From the NCBI GenBank assembly GCA_900770075.1, contig CAAGIZ010000095.1:1-31913 (forward strand): 31,913 bases of DNA. The letters run 5' to 3'. Below the pieces are notes generated by a model. That model was given only the letters and a program-made list of their open reading frames with translations. It had not been told where the DNA came from and made no database searches. Below are positions 23,700 to 31,430 of this stretch, one piece after another. Both the position numbers and the translations under genes were made by a program. Position 1 is the stretch's first letter; the number at the start of each line of letters is the position of its first letter. This stretch comes from Spirochaetia bacterium (GTDB lineage Bacteria; Spirochaetota; Spirochaetia; Treponematales; Treponemataceae).

Positions 23700-24755
23700 T
23701 CACTCGATTTTATATATTTGGTCTAAATATTCATTAAAAACTTCTTCCGGGGTTCTATAGCCGAGGCGTTTTCTTGGAAGACCGTTTATAAGATCTTCAT
23801 ATTGTTCCAGTTCTTCTTCTGTTATTTTGCTTATATCAGCGCCTTTTTTGACATATCTTCTTAAAAGTCTGTTATGCCGCTCATTTATTCCCCTTTCATA
23901 CGATGAATACGGATGGGCATAATATATTCTCGTCATGCTGTCATTTTCCAGTTCTGAAAGTGAAGCAAATTCTGAACCGTTATCTGATATCATGATTTTA
24001 AAAATTTCATCTGCTTTAGTTCCGAAACTTTTTTTTAATCTTTTTAGTTCTGCCTGTACTATCTCAGCCTTTTTCAATGGTATTTTTTTTGATATGTAAT
24101 AATCTGAAAGTCTTTCAGCTAAAGTAAGAATTACAGGATTCTTCCCGGTTTTCTTTCCAATGACTGTGTCTACTTCCCAATTTCCAAATGTATTTCTTTC
24201 GGCCACTTCTGCAGGAAGCTCTTCAATATTTCTGCCGGACTTATTTTCTTTGTTTTGACTTTTATTCTGAGTTTTGCACTTTCTTTTTTTTCGTTTTAAG
24301 ACTTCAGGTAAATCTGTTTTTTTCAGTTCAAGTAAATCTTTGTGAATCCAATTATAAATTGTTTTCGTGCATACTGAGTTTTGTTTAGAATAATGTTTTT
24401 CCAATTTTAACCGCCCGACAGAAGCATCTATCGACCATTTTTTTAATGGATTCTGGAAGTTTTTTTCAACTTCATTTATAAACTCCGTGCAATCGTAAAA
24501 TTTTCCTCTTCTATGACAGCTTTTCCGCTTTTCGTCATAACAGATTTGTCCAGAAGCGGCCTTATAACATATCCGATGATTTTTGTACATCGGTTTTGAG
24601 CCTCTTCTGATTTCGTTCTTGACGGTGTTGTATGCGCAGCCTATTTCTTTTGCGATTGAGTATACCGTGTGTCCGTCCTTGAGTCTGAGCTGGATAAGAG
24701 TGCGTTCGCAGATTGTCAGGTGCTTGTTTCTGACGTGTTCAAGTGTGTATTTCAT
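23700..24755 (-). CDS. IS30-family transposase
   Basis: A 351-aa DDE transposase. The N-terminus has the IS30 helix-turn-helix: NKHLTICERTLIQLRLKDG, then TVYSIAKEIGCAYNTVKNEIRRG. The catalytic triad is D in WEVDTVIG, D in ISDNGSEF and E in GINERHNRLLRRYVKKG, followed by the IS30 ending LPRKRLGYRTPEEVF. Length and motifs are complete, so it may be active. The start is ATG 24755, with AAGGAA 9 nt upstream; a start 39 nt further up has no ribosome site. It separates the variable-gene cluster from the conjugative element. Confidence 0.92.
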   Translation of the reverse strand: MKYTLEHVRNKHLTICERTLIQLRLKDGHTVYSIAKEIGCAYNTVKNEIRRGSKPMYKNHRICYKAASGQICYDEKRKSCHRRGKFYDCTEFINEVEKNFQNPLKKWSIDASVGRLKLEKHYSKQNSVCTKTIYNWIHKDLLELKKTDLPEVLKRKKRKCKTQNKSQNKENKSGRNIEELPAEVAERNTFGNWEVDTVIGKKTGKNPVILTLAERLSDYYISKKIPLKKAEIVQAELKRLKKSFGTKADEIFKIMISDNGSEFASLSELENDSMTRIYYAHPYSSYERGINERHNRLLRRYVKKGADISKITEEELEQYEDLINGLPRKRLGYRTPEEVFNEYLDQIYKIE

Positions 24756-24918
24756 TTGGCAGATTCCTTGCCGGACTGGATATTCAGCCGCCAAAAGAAT
24801 TTGCAGGTTTCTTTCTATTCTCCGAATTCTGTGTTTTGCCGCATATCAAAGTCCGATTTGTTTAAATAAGCACAATTACCTTGATATGTCAAACTGTTTT
24901 TTCAAGATGAGAAATGAG

Positions 24919-24990
24919 GGCTTATGGAAAACTCAAGCCGTGCTTAGGCACGGGCGGCATCTGGAAGTGCCTCTGAGTTTCCCACAAGCC
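24919..24990. repeat. Structured inverted repeat between IS30 and topB
   Basis: Arms GGCTTATGGAAAACTCA and TGAGTTTCCCACAAGCC pair at 15 of 17 positions. Inside is a perfect hairpin CCGTGC-TTAG-GCACGG and a second GGCA/TGCC. The nested stems resemble a structured RNA or an IS200/IS605-type end, but no matching gene is present. It is at the left edge of the conjugative region. Confidence 0.5.
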
Positions 24991-24998
24991 TGATGTTA

Positions 24999-25018
24999 GA
25001 ACCGACACGTGTCGGTTC
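24999..25018. repeat. Palindrome copy 1 (topB stop side)
   Basis: The core ACCGACACGTGTCGGT is at 25001-25016 and extends to a perfect 20-bp palindrome. It touches the topB stop codon (25017-25019) and so sits at the 3' end of the gene. Confidence 0.95.
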
Positions 25019-27104
25019 ATTTTGTATTTCTTTTTTCAAACAGTGGCTCAAGCTCCCAGAAGTTATCCTTGTTCAGGATAAAGCGGCATTCATAGCTTCC
25101 GCCGTCTTTCTTCGCGCATTTTTTGAGTGATGTCTTTTTCCCCTCGCATAAAGCTTTTATGTCCGACTTTGTGAATTTTGTTCCTCGTGTTTCTTTCCAC
25201 AGCGACTTGAATTTGCAGCCGTCCTTGTAGCCTGTGCAGAACCAGTTTTTCGCACTTTCTTTTACAGGCTTTCCGCAGGCTGGACATTTGATTTCATTCT
25301 CTGTAATTCCTATGTGGTCGATTTTTATTTCCGTGCTGACAGCCTGCCTCACAAAGTCCTTCATTTTTTTCTCGAAGGTTTCGGGATTTTCCGCAAGCTC
25401 TTTTTCCCATTGAGTTGTCGCTGATATGTCGGCAATCTGTTTCAATGAGGAATTTCTTAATGCGGAAAGGAGCGTTTCGCCGAGTCTTGTGCAGATGAAA
25501 TTTTTGTTCTGGAGTTCAATGTATCCGTTTGCAGTGAGCTTAGGAATGAACGTGTGCCGTGTCGCCGGAGTTCCAAGTCCTGTAAGTTTTTCATTTTGTT
25601 CATTATGAACCGACACGTGTCGGTCGGGCTTTGGATTTTCCATGAATGAGAGAATGCTTGCCTCGTTGAAGTATTTCGGAGGTTTTGTCCATTTTTCCTT
25701 TGTCTCTGTTTCGGAAAGTACAAGCGAGTTCCAGTCGATTCCGTCAAGGCTTTGTTCTTCGCTTTCAGATTCTTTGCTTTGAACCGACACGTGTCGGTCG
25801 GACAATATATCAGTAAACTTTTTCCAGCCTGGTTCTGTTGTCTTTCTTCCGGAGATTTTGAATGTGTTTCCTCCGACTTCAAGAATATAGACCTGCTGGA
25901 TATATTTTGACTCCGGGAGGAAGGCTGCCATGAAACGCTCAAGAATCAGCGTGTAGATGTTCATCTGTTTTTCGTCTGCGTTTTCAGGAAGGGCTTTCAG
26001 CGGAATCAGGGCATGGTGGGCTTCGAGTTTTTTGTCGTTGAAGCACCTCTTGTTTGAAACTGAAAAATCCTCGCTTGCGGTAAGCTTCCTGTATTTAGGA
26101 TATGCTCTGCAAAGCTCGTTAAACACATCTTGGCAAAGTCCGGTGTTTCCGCTTCCCATCACTTTGGACGGAGTTCGCGGATATGAGACGCATTTGAGGT
26201 CGTCGTATAGCGACTGGATTATTGAGAGCGTTTCGTTTGCGCTGTACCCAAAAAACTTGAAAGCATCTTTTTGCGCTGAGTTCAGGTTATAGAGCTGTGG
26301 CGGCTCAACGGATTTTTCCTCTTCCTTTTTTTCTTTCAGGATTGCTTTCTTTCCGACACATTCTTTTAGTTTCAGGCTTCTTGAATCGTCTGGGAATTTT
26401 GTCGTGTTGTTTTCAAAGTAAATTCCTGTGCATTCGGTGTTTCCTGAACCGACACGTGTCGGTCGGAAAATTCCGTAGTGCTCAAAATATTTCTCGCTCC
26501 TGAAATTTTTTATTGCGTCGCACCTTTCTGAGATTGCGCTTAGAATCGCCGTCTGGACTCTGCCGACAGGAAGCTTTGTGTTTGCGGCGCGGCTTATGTA
26601 TCTTGAAAAATTCATTCCGACAAGCCAGTCTGCGTGCTGCCGTGCGAAGCCCTGAGCAGAAAGCACATTGTATTCTGACAGAGGTTTTGCGTTCCTGATT
26701 CCATCTTTTATGACCTCGGCGGTGAGTGCCTGCGATACCCAGAACCTTTTTATCCTTCTGAAGTCTGTGATTCCAGCCATCAGAAGGCATTCCCTTGCAA
26801 TGACTTCGCCCTCTCGGTCTGCATCGGTCGCAATCAGGATTTCCTCGTTGCGGTGCTTTTTCAGAAGGCTGATGACAATTTTAGTCTGTTCCGATGTATT
26901 TGGATTTGCTCGGTAATCGAATCTCTCTGGAATAATCGGAAAAATTTCGGAAGTGTAGTGTTTCGGCTCTTCCAGGTTGAACAGATGTCCTTTGCAGTTT
27001 GTGATTGTGGTGTCTTTTCCGGAATATATTCCGCCAGTTTTCCTGCATGAGAGCGCATCCGCAAATTCTTTTGCGACATTCGGTTTTTCTGCGATGATAA
27101 GCAT
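25017..27104 (-). CDS. topB: DNA topoisomerase III (conjugative-element type)
   Basis: A 695-aa type IA topoisomerase that passes single strands and decatenates DNA. The Toprim domain has E6 (LIIAEKP) and DADREGE (94-100). Next come FWVSQALT, LPVGRVQT and the active-site Tyr Y308 in SYPRTPS, then HHALIP and KGLGTP-like GLGTPATRHTFI (509-520). A C4 zinc ribbon ends it (CPACGKP, then WFCTGYKDGC). TopB of this size is standard on ICEs and plasmids. AAGGAG precedes the start. Three palindrome copies lie inside the reading frame (PTRVG 215-219, DRHVSV 436-441 and 494-499), all between motifs, so folding is probably tolerated. Confidence 0.93.
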   Translation of the reverse strand: MLIIAEKPNVAKEFADALSCRKTGGIYSGKDTTITNCKGHLFNLEEPKHYTSEIFPIIPERFDYRANPNTSEQTKIVISLLKKHRNEEILIATDADREGEVIARECLLMAGITDFRRIKRFWVSQALTAEVIKDGIRNAKPLSEYNVLSAQGFARQHADWLVGMNFSRYISRAANTKLPVGRVQTAILSAISERCDAIKNFRSEKYFEHYGIFRPTRVGSGNTECTGIYFENNTTKFPDDSRSLKLKECVGKKAILKEKKEEEKSVEPPQLYNLNSAQKDAFKFFGYSANETLSIIQSLYDDLKCVSYPRTPSKVMGSGNTGLCQDVFNELCRAYPKYRKLTASEDFSVSNKRCFNDKKLEAHHALIPLKALPENADEKQMNIYTLILERFMAAFLPESKYIQQVYILEVGGNTFKISGRKTTEPGWKKFTDILSDRHVSVQSKESESEEQSLDGIDWNSLVLSETETKEKWTKPPKYFNEASILSFMENPKPDRHVSVHNEQNEKLTGLGTPATRHTFIPKLTANGYIELQNKNFICTRLGETLLSALRNSSLKQIADISATTQWEKELAENPETFEKKMKDFVRQAVSTEIKIDHIGITENEIKCPACGKPVKESAKNWFCTGYKDGCKFKSLWKETRGTKFTKSDIKALCEGKKTSLKKCAKKDGGSYECRFILNKDNFWELEPLFEKRNTK
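25609..25624. repeat. Palindrome copy 2 (inside topB)
   Basis: Identical 16-bp core, read in topB as DRHVSV (494-499), 10 residues before GLGTPATRH. Confidence 0.95.
25783..25798. repeat. Palindrome copy 3 (inside topB)
   Basis: Identical 16-bp core, read in topB as DRHVSV (436-441), in a Ser/Glu-rich loop. Confidence 0.95.
26448..26463. repeat. Palindrome copy 4 (inside topB)
   Basis: Identical 16-bp core, read in topB in the other frame as PTRVG (215-219). Confidence 0.95.
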
Positions 27105-27191
27105 TTTGAACTCCTTCGGGCGGGCAGAAGTTCATTTCCATTTATAGCCTGATATTCAGGATTTTTCAAGAGTATGTGTATCCGCTGCTGC

Positions 27192-27217
27192 TGTTGAACC
27201 GACACGTGTCGGTTCAA
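27192..27217. repeat. Palindrome copy 5 (upstream of topB), longest
   Basis: The 16-bp core at 27197-27212 is extended by perfect symmetry to 26 bp. It lies 88 bp upstream of the topB start and may regulate it. Confidence 0.95.
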
Positions 27218-27310
27218 CTTTTAAAAAAGGGCGTTTTTTCCGATAAAGTCGTGCTTTTCAAGTCATTAAAATAATTTTCAGACAAAGAGCCGTTATTGAA
27301 AAGAGATGAA

Positions 27311-27427
27311 ATGAGCAAAAGAGAAAAAAGAGTAACTCTTGGACGCAAGATAAAGGTTTGTACTACAAGCCGTGCTATTTCGTTTCCAATTCTGGAATTG
27401 TCTGTGTTACGTGCGTTTTTTCTGTAA
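27311..27427 (+). CDS. Possible 38-aa basic peptide
   Basis: Reads MSKREKRVTLGRKIKVC at the N-terminus, Arg/Lys-rich, with a weak AGAG upstream. It could be the start of a truncated DNA-binding protein. Support is slight. Confidence 0.2.
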   Translation: MSKREKRVTLGRKIKVCTTSRAISFPILELSVLRAFFL

Positions 27428-27552
27428 TGCGGATGTCTTTTTTCTTCTATAATAATGGTGTAGTACGGTGGATTTCTGTTGCATTTTGTTATAGGATTTT
27501 TGAAATTTGTATTTTTGTAAGAAATATTTATATATTGACAAGATATTTCTAT

Positions 27553-27597
27553 AATGACATATTTATTACAGGTTTAGACGTGAAAATATATGTCATT
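27553..27597. promoter_or_regulatory. 10-bp inverted repeat before the Rep-like gene
   Basis: AATGACATAT (27553-27562) and ATATGTCATT (27588-27597) pair perfectly across a 25-nt loop that ends 11 nt before the ATG at 27609. It could be an operator or a replication dyad. Confidence 0.5.
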
Positions 27598-27608
27598 GGT
27601 GGAAAAAT

Positions 27609-28196
27609 ATGTATTTCTCAAAAAAGAGAAAGTTTTTGATAGCTCAGATGATAAAAAAATCGCCGGACTTGCTGTGCAGGATTTCTCTTGATGTCGGTTG
27701 GTGCGGATTGCAGGAGCTTGCAGAGATTTCGGACATAATGTTCCGTGCCTGGAGAGCATGGAGCAACAGCCGGTGGACTTTCTTCAGAAAAAAATATTCC
27801 GGCATTTTAAGAAAATTTTATGTGGGCTATGACAGCGGCGGTGGAATGTGCAGACCTCAGTTCTGTCTTCTAGTTTTGGTCAAGCCTGATTTAAAAAACG
27901 AGGAATGGCGTATTCGAAAGAGAATATATTTGAGCTGGTACTCAGCCTGGAGTTCTGCGATGAGGAATTCTTCCGATGTTAGCGTTAATGTTGAATTTTT
28001 GAATAAGGAAAATGCATTTGAAGCAGTTGAGAAATTCTGCAATCTGAATGTGTTTGAAAGTTCTTCAGTGGACAATGAGCTGATTGGAATTGAAAAGCGG
28101 ATAAGACAGAATCACCGCACATTTTCTGCCGGAGGAATATTCAGAAACGCACTGAACCGACACGTGTCGGTCGAGGGAAAAAGCAACGGATATTGA
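27609..28196 (+). CDS. Rep_1-like protein with a degenerate HUH motif (putative)
   Basis: A 195-aa basic protein. The segment FFRKKYSGILRKFYVGYD, then CRPQFCLLVLVKP, then WYSAWSSAM, follows the layout of rolling-circle Rep_1 initiators. In those proteins a 'GxLRxxEVxY' strand precedes the metal-binding HPHFHVLLVV and a Trp-rich helix. Here both metal His positions are replaced (R-P-Q-F-C), so nicking activity is unlikely. The homology is my reading of the pattern and is not certain. The last residues are NRHVSVEGKSNGY, with palindrome copy 6 supplying RHVSV near the C-terminus. The start has GGTGGA 5 nt upstream. Confidence 0.4.
   Translation: MYFSKKRKFLIAQMIKKSPDLLCRISLDVGWCGLQELAEISDIMFRAWRAWSNSRWTFFRKKYSGILRKFYVGYDSGGGMCRPQFCLLVLVKPDLKNEEWRIRKRIYLSWYSAWSSAMRNSSDVSVNVEFLNKENAFEAVEKFCNLNVFESSSVDNELIGIEKRIRQNHRTFSAGGIFRNALNRHVSVEGKSNGY
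28156..28171. repeat. Palindrome copy 6 (in the Rep-like gene)
   Basis: Identical 16-bp core, read as RHVSV, ending 25 nt before the end of the gene. Confidence 0.95.
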
Positions 28197-28206
28197 GGAA
28201 TAAAAA

Positions 28207-28425
28207 ATGACCAAAAAAGAGCGTGAGCGCAGAAAGGAGAATTCATTTTACAATTCAGAGCTGGCACGGTTACAAAAGAATGTCGTCCGTGCGCAATATG
28301 ATGTGCTTTTCTACAAGAATGGCAGGACTGCTGCCGACAAGATGTTTTTTTATAACGCTTGGAGTCATCGTTACAGAGGACTTGCTCTTGGAGAACTAAA
28401 GGCGAAGTCCTATGAAAAGGCATAA
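28207..28425 (+). CDS. Small basic protein of the conjugative element, unassigned
   Basis: A 72-aa Lys/Arg-rich protein (MTKKERERRKENSFYNSELARL, predicted helical). GAGGA lies 8 nt before the ATG. It follows the Rep-like gene by 10 nt, so it is likely co-transcribed. The family is not recognised; it could be a nucleic-acid-binding accessory. Confidence 0.5.
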   Translation: MTKKERERRKENSFYNSELARLQKNVVRAQYDVLFYKNGRTAADKMFFYNAWSHRYRGLALGELKAKSYEKA

Positions 28426-28925
28426 GCAATTCCGCATTTGCACAATGGAAAAAAAGGGGAACAATACCTGCTCCGTTAATGCTGCAAAGAATTTCAAACA
28501 GTCTGAATGTGTCTGTTCACTGGCTTCTATTTGGAACTCTTGAAAATAATCTGGATTTGACTCCAGAATCCATAGTCTCAAGGATTGAAAATGCACTTGA
28601 ACTGAAAACGCAGAATTTTAGCAAAAAGTATGATACGGCGTTCTTTGAGACGATAAGCGATATTGTAAGCATACAGGAACTTTGCAACTGGAAGAAACGA
28701 AGGCTGAGTCTTGACTATATAAAGCTTTTGAAAATCGCAAGAAGGCTGGCAGTTTCATACGAATGGCTATTGACAGGAAACACGTTGAGCCTGAAGCAGA
28801 ATTGCTGTAATCATTTTGATGATTCACAGACAAGAGACAGAAGACTTGCAGTTGAAATCATTAATTCATTGTATTTTGCCGAGCAATATCGTTTTATGCA
28901 AATTGACAATAACAGGAGGAAATAA
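28422..28925 (+). CDS. Two-half HTH (phage CI-repressor-like) regulator, N-terminus uncertain
   Basis: The open frame starts after a stop at 28413. The first standard start is ATG 28479, yet the homology begins earlier: ISNSAFAQWKKRGTIPAPLMLQRI, SLNVSVHWLLFGT is the second half of an XRE/CI-type HTH. A second such half follows, CNWKKRRLSLDYIKLLKIARRLAVSYEWLLTGN. So the protein has two 'W-K-x-R...L..I...L.VS..WLL.G' units, each without its first helices. It may be a truncated or frameshifted regulator; the preceding gene ends within this frame, with no clear start. Coordinates begin at the first codon of homology; the conservative CDS is 28479-28925. Confidence 0.5.
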   Translation: MSNSAFAQWKKRGTIPAPLMLQRISNSLNVSVHWLLFGTLENNLDLTPESIVSRIENALELKTQNFSKKYDTAFFETISDIVSIQELCNWKKRRLSLDYIKLLKIARRLAVSYEWLLTGNTLSLKQNCCNHFDDSQTRDRRLAVEIINSLYFAEQYRFMQIDNNRRK

Positions 28926-28927
28926 CA

Positions 28928-29404
28928 ATGTCCTATTATGATGACGATAGTGTGTTGAGAAAAATTATCTGCTTCTTTGTTTTTCTTATTTTATTTGCTT
29001 TGCTTCTATTTGTAATTGCATACGGTCTTAATCTTGGCGACAAGAAAAGCGAAGCAAAGTCCATTGAGTGCACTGTGAACTATGTCAGTATTGTAAAATA
29101 CAGCAACAGTTCAACTTTGTGCAGATATGTCTATCTTACAATGCCGAACGGAAAGGAGATAGAGATTGAGGACAAGGCTCTCTATGATGTAGCTAAAAAT
29201 CACATAGGCCAGAAGATAAAAATTGAAGTGAGCCAGACCTATTTTTTAAGAAAAGATGGAAAGAAGCATATTGTTCGGAATCATCTTGTCAGGCCTGTGA
29301 AAGTTCTTGAAGTTGAGGGCGAGTATCAGGAGTATGAGGAAAAAATACAAAATGTAGAACGAAAAACAGAAGTTCCAATTTATTACTTTCTCCCATATTT
29401 TTAG
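28928..29404 (+). CDS. Membrane-anchored protein of the conjugative element, unassigned
   Basis: A 158-aa protein with one hydrophobic segment (about 12-34, IICFFVFLILFALLLFVIAYG) and a soluble beta-rich part rich in Tyr and charged residues. The N-terminus is probably cytoplasmic. AGGAGG lies 8 nt before the ATG, a strong site. It starts just after the HTH gene and ends 9 nt before the relaxase start. The family is not recognised. Confidence 0.6.
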   Translation: MSYYDDDSVLRKIICFFVFLILFALLLFVIAYGLNLGDKKSEAKSIECTVNYVSIVKYSNSSTLCRYVYLTMPNGKEIEIEDKALYDVAKNHIGQKIKIEVSQTYFLRKDGKKHIVRNHLVRPVKVLEVEGEYQEYEEKIQNVERKTEVPIYYFLPYF

Positions 29405-29413
29405 GTGCTGCCC

Positions 29414-30607
29414 ATGAAATCACATTCAATAAAAGACGTATTCTCCAGTCGTCCGACAAAGGAGCATTATGAGGAAGACCTCTACAAGGTAAGAAAAGTT
29501 CCGTACAAGAAGGACGATATGTGGCGGCTCTCAAAGCTGCTTGCGGCAAAACCGACACGTGTCGGTCGTGATGATGGCGGAAGATTCTCAGGCGGCGGAC
29601 GCGGCGGAGCATTGTTTTTAAATTCTGTAAATCAGCGAGACCAACGCGTGATGTTCAAGGTATCGCACAGCTCCTCAATGCAGGCTCATGATAAATATCT
29701 TTCAACCTATATGCCACAGGAAAATAAGAATGAAGTCCTGGACAAGCCAAGACTTTTCGGCACGGAAAACTCAGAGTACGAGACTGCGAAAGTTCCCGAG
29801 CATTTCAAATTCATAATCTCGCCTGAAAATCAGAATGTGAACCTGAAAGTTCTTGCCTCCGAATTTATCAGGCACGTTGAGACCATGACAGGCTACAAAC
29901 TTTTGTGGCAGGGGGCAGTCCATACAGATACGGCGCACCGTCATGCGCACATCTGCATAAATGGCAGGGACATGAACGGAAAGCGTGTCTATTTTCAGCC
30001 TGAGATGATAAAGCGGACAATGAGGGAGACCCTGTCGTACATCGCTACGCAGATGGTCGGGGAAAGAACAGAGCAAGAAATTATTTCAGCGCAGAAGAAT
30101 CTTGTTGTCGCAAGACGCTGGACGAAGCTAGACGAGGAGCTTGAAAAATATCCCGGCAAAATAAGCCCTCATCTTCTAAGCCCTGATATGCAGAACCGTC
30201 TTGCTTTTCTTTCGGAGATGAATCTTGCTGTCAGAAAAGCCGGATTCTACGAGCTTAAAGATGTCTGGAAGGAAGTCCTTGTCGCGACCGGAAGATACAA
30301 CACATTCTTTGACGAGTACCAGAAGTCAGGCGGAAAACTTGAGCTTTACTCAGGTGGCGGAATCAGCGGAACTGTCGAGAATGTAATCTCGTTTGACAAG
30401 GATGAAAGCTGGAACGATGCTCTTGTTATAAGAAGCGGAGAATCCCTTGTCTATGTTCCTGTCTGGCAGCTGAAGAAAGATGACCTTTTGGGAAAGTCAG
30501 TTGAGATAAAAGACGGAACAAGAAGCCTGTCGCGTCAGGTTACAGACTCAAGTATCCGTGTTGTAGGTACACCGAGAAGCATAAGAAATTCCGGTAAGCG
30601 TGAGTAA
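29414..30607 (+). CDS. HUH relaxase (VirD2/DUF3363-like)
   Basis: A 397-aa conjugative relaxase that would nick oriT and lead DNA transfer. The metal motif is H170-TDTA-H175-R-H177-A-H179-ICIN, with HFKFIISPEN upstream and NGRDMNGKRVYF, then GERTEQEI, downstream, as in the DUF3363 group. Candidate catalytic tyrosines are Y95 and Y99 (HDKYLSTYM). ATG 29414 is chosen over GTG 29405 because AGGTG precedes it by 7 nt. Palindrome copy 7 encodes PTRVG (47-51) in the N-terminal part before the nuclease core. No accessory relaxosome gene is recognised nearby. It is followed by trb/virB genes. Confidence 0.88.
   Translation: MKSHSIKDVFSSRPTKEHYEEDLYKVRKVPYKKDDMWRLSKLLAAKPTRVGRDDGGRFSGGGRGGALFLNSVNQRDQRVMFKVSHSSSMQAHDKYLSTYMPQENKNEVLDKPRLFGTENSEYETAKVPEHFKFIISPENQNVNLKVLASEFIRHVETMTGYKLLWQGAVHTDTAHRHAHICINGRDMNGKRVYFQPEMIKRTMRETLSYIATQMVGERTEQEIISAQKNLVVARRWTKLDEELEKYPGKISPHLLSPDMQNRLAFLSEMNLAVRKAGFYELKDVWKEVLVATGRYNTFFDEYQKSGGKLELYSGGGISGTVENVISFDKDESWNDALVIRSGESLVYVPVWQLKKDDLLGKSVEIKDGTRSLSRQVTDSSIRVVGTPRSIRNSGKRE
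29551..29566. repeat. Palindrome copy 7 (in the relaxase gene)
   Basis: Identical 16-bp core, read as PTRVG (relaxase residues 47-51), followed by a Gly/Asp-rich stretch. Confidence 0.95.
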
Positions 30608-30650
30608 ATTTCTAAAATTACAAATATTTTTATATGTAATAAAATCAATA

Positions 30651-30679
30651 TTGACTATAGGCTTGAAAATTTGTAATCT
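30651..30679 (+). promoter_or_regulatory. Candidate promoter of trbF
   Basis: TTGACT (30651-30656), a 17-nt spacer and TAATCT (30674-30679). It is 41 nt before the ATG, with TTGGAGA in the leader. Confidence 0.5.
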
Positions 30680-30719
30680 GTAGCAAAAGTATCTGCCCGC
30701 CCATCCTTGGAGATACTTT

Positions 30720-31430
30720 ATGAGTACAAAACAATATCCTCCTGCCGGAAAAGTCCAGACACCGTTCTATCCGCAGCTTGAGCATTTCGACTGGATTACA
30801 GGACAGATTCGCAGGGAAAACCATATCCTTCGGATTGTGGCTGTCATTTCCTGCCTCGCGTTTTTCCTATCAATCGGAATAAGCCTTTATGCGGTCGCGC
30901 AGCCGGACTCAATACCTGTGATTGTGACGATGAATGATTTCGGACAGGCGTCATATATCGGGCCTGTCTCGCGGAGAAACTATCAGGACTTCAATGTCCC
31001 GGAAGTCGCAGTCCAGTATCAGGTCAAGGATTTCCTGAATCTCTACCACACGCTCTCAACCGACAAGACCGTGATGAAAAAATCTGTCAGCAAAATCTAT
31101 CACATTCTGACTTCCACAACAGCGTCAAAATATTCATCCCTTGTAAAAGAAGAGAAACCTTTTGAATATTTCGGTTCTCGTACAAGGGAAGTGCTTTTTC
31201 AAACCGAGCCTCTGAAGCTCTCAAAAGATTCATATCAGATTGACTACCAGGTTCTGACGCGTCAGGTCTCAGGCTCTGTCGTGAGCAATGTAACCTACCG
31301 CGCTGTAATAAGCGTGAAGACACTGCAGCCGAGCGACGAGGACATAAAGGACAATCCTCTTGGAATCTACATAACCGCATTCGATATGAAGGAAATAAAC
31401 ACAAAGGTCTATTCAGGAGAACCAAAATGA
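30720..31430 (+). CDS. trbF: Type IV secretion protein TrbF/VirB8
   Basis: A 236-aa bitopic inner-membrane protein of the conjugation channel. A short cytoplasmic N-terminus is followed by one membrane segment (about 38-60, VAVISCLAFFLSIGISLYAVAQ) and a periplasmic NTF2-like VirB8 domain with IPVIVTMNDFGQASYIGPV, the strand that binds other channel parts. TTGGAGA lies about 9 nt upstream. The next gene starts inside its stop codon (ATGA), so the two are coupled. Confidence 0.88.
   Translation: MSTKQYPPAGKVQTPFYPQLEHFDWITGQIRRENHILRIVAVISCLAFFLSIGISLYAVAQPDSIPVIVTMNDFGQASYIGPVSRRNYQDFNVPEVAVQYQVKDFLNLYHTLSTDKTVMKKSVSKIYHILTSTTASKYSSLVKEEKPFEYFGSRTREVLFQTEPLKLSKDSYQIDYQVLTRQVSGSVVSNVTYRAVISVKTLQPSDEDIKDNPLGIYITAFDMKEINTKVYSGEPK

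Larger units (their letters stand above)
27105..27608. other. 504-nt divergent intergenic region of the conjugative element
   Basis: It holds palindrome copy 5, a possible 38-aa ORF (27311-27427) and an A/T-rich operator-like region with a 10-bp dyad (27553-27597). An 8-bp-scale A/T repeat near 27520-27560 includes TTGACA (27535-27540), a candidate -35 with CATATT as -10. A 93-aa frame at 27358-27639 has no ribosome site and a Cys/Phe/Tyr-rich composition, so I do not call it. Confidence 0.5.

Noticed and set aside
23500..24900. Terminal inverted repeats of the IS30 element
   Set aside because: I tried matching the sequence around 24850-24895 to 23497-23699 and found no convincing 20-30 bp pair, so the element's exact ends are left open.
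23268..24998. DGR template repeat or reverse transcriptase near the second variable gene
   Set aside because: I looked for a near copy of the variable block with AAC codons and for an RT motif (Y-x-D-D type). Neither strand shows one here, and the nearby large gene is an IS30 transposase.
27358..27639. 93-aa ORF
   Set aside because: No ribosome site, Cys/Phe/Tyr-rich composition from A/T-rich DNA, and overlap with the dyad and the start of the better-supported 27609 gene.
29289..29612. Minus-strand ORFs containing RHVSV over the relaxase and Rep-like genes
   Set aside because: They are shadows. The palindrome reads the same on both strands, so it creates RHVSV/PTRVG in antisense frames too; the plus-strand relaxase is well supported by its HUH motif.
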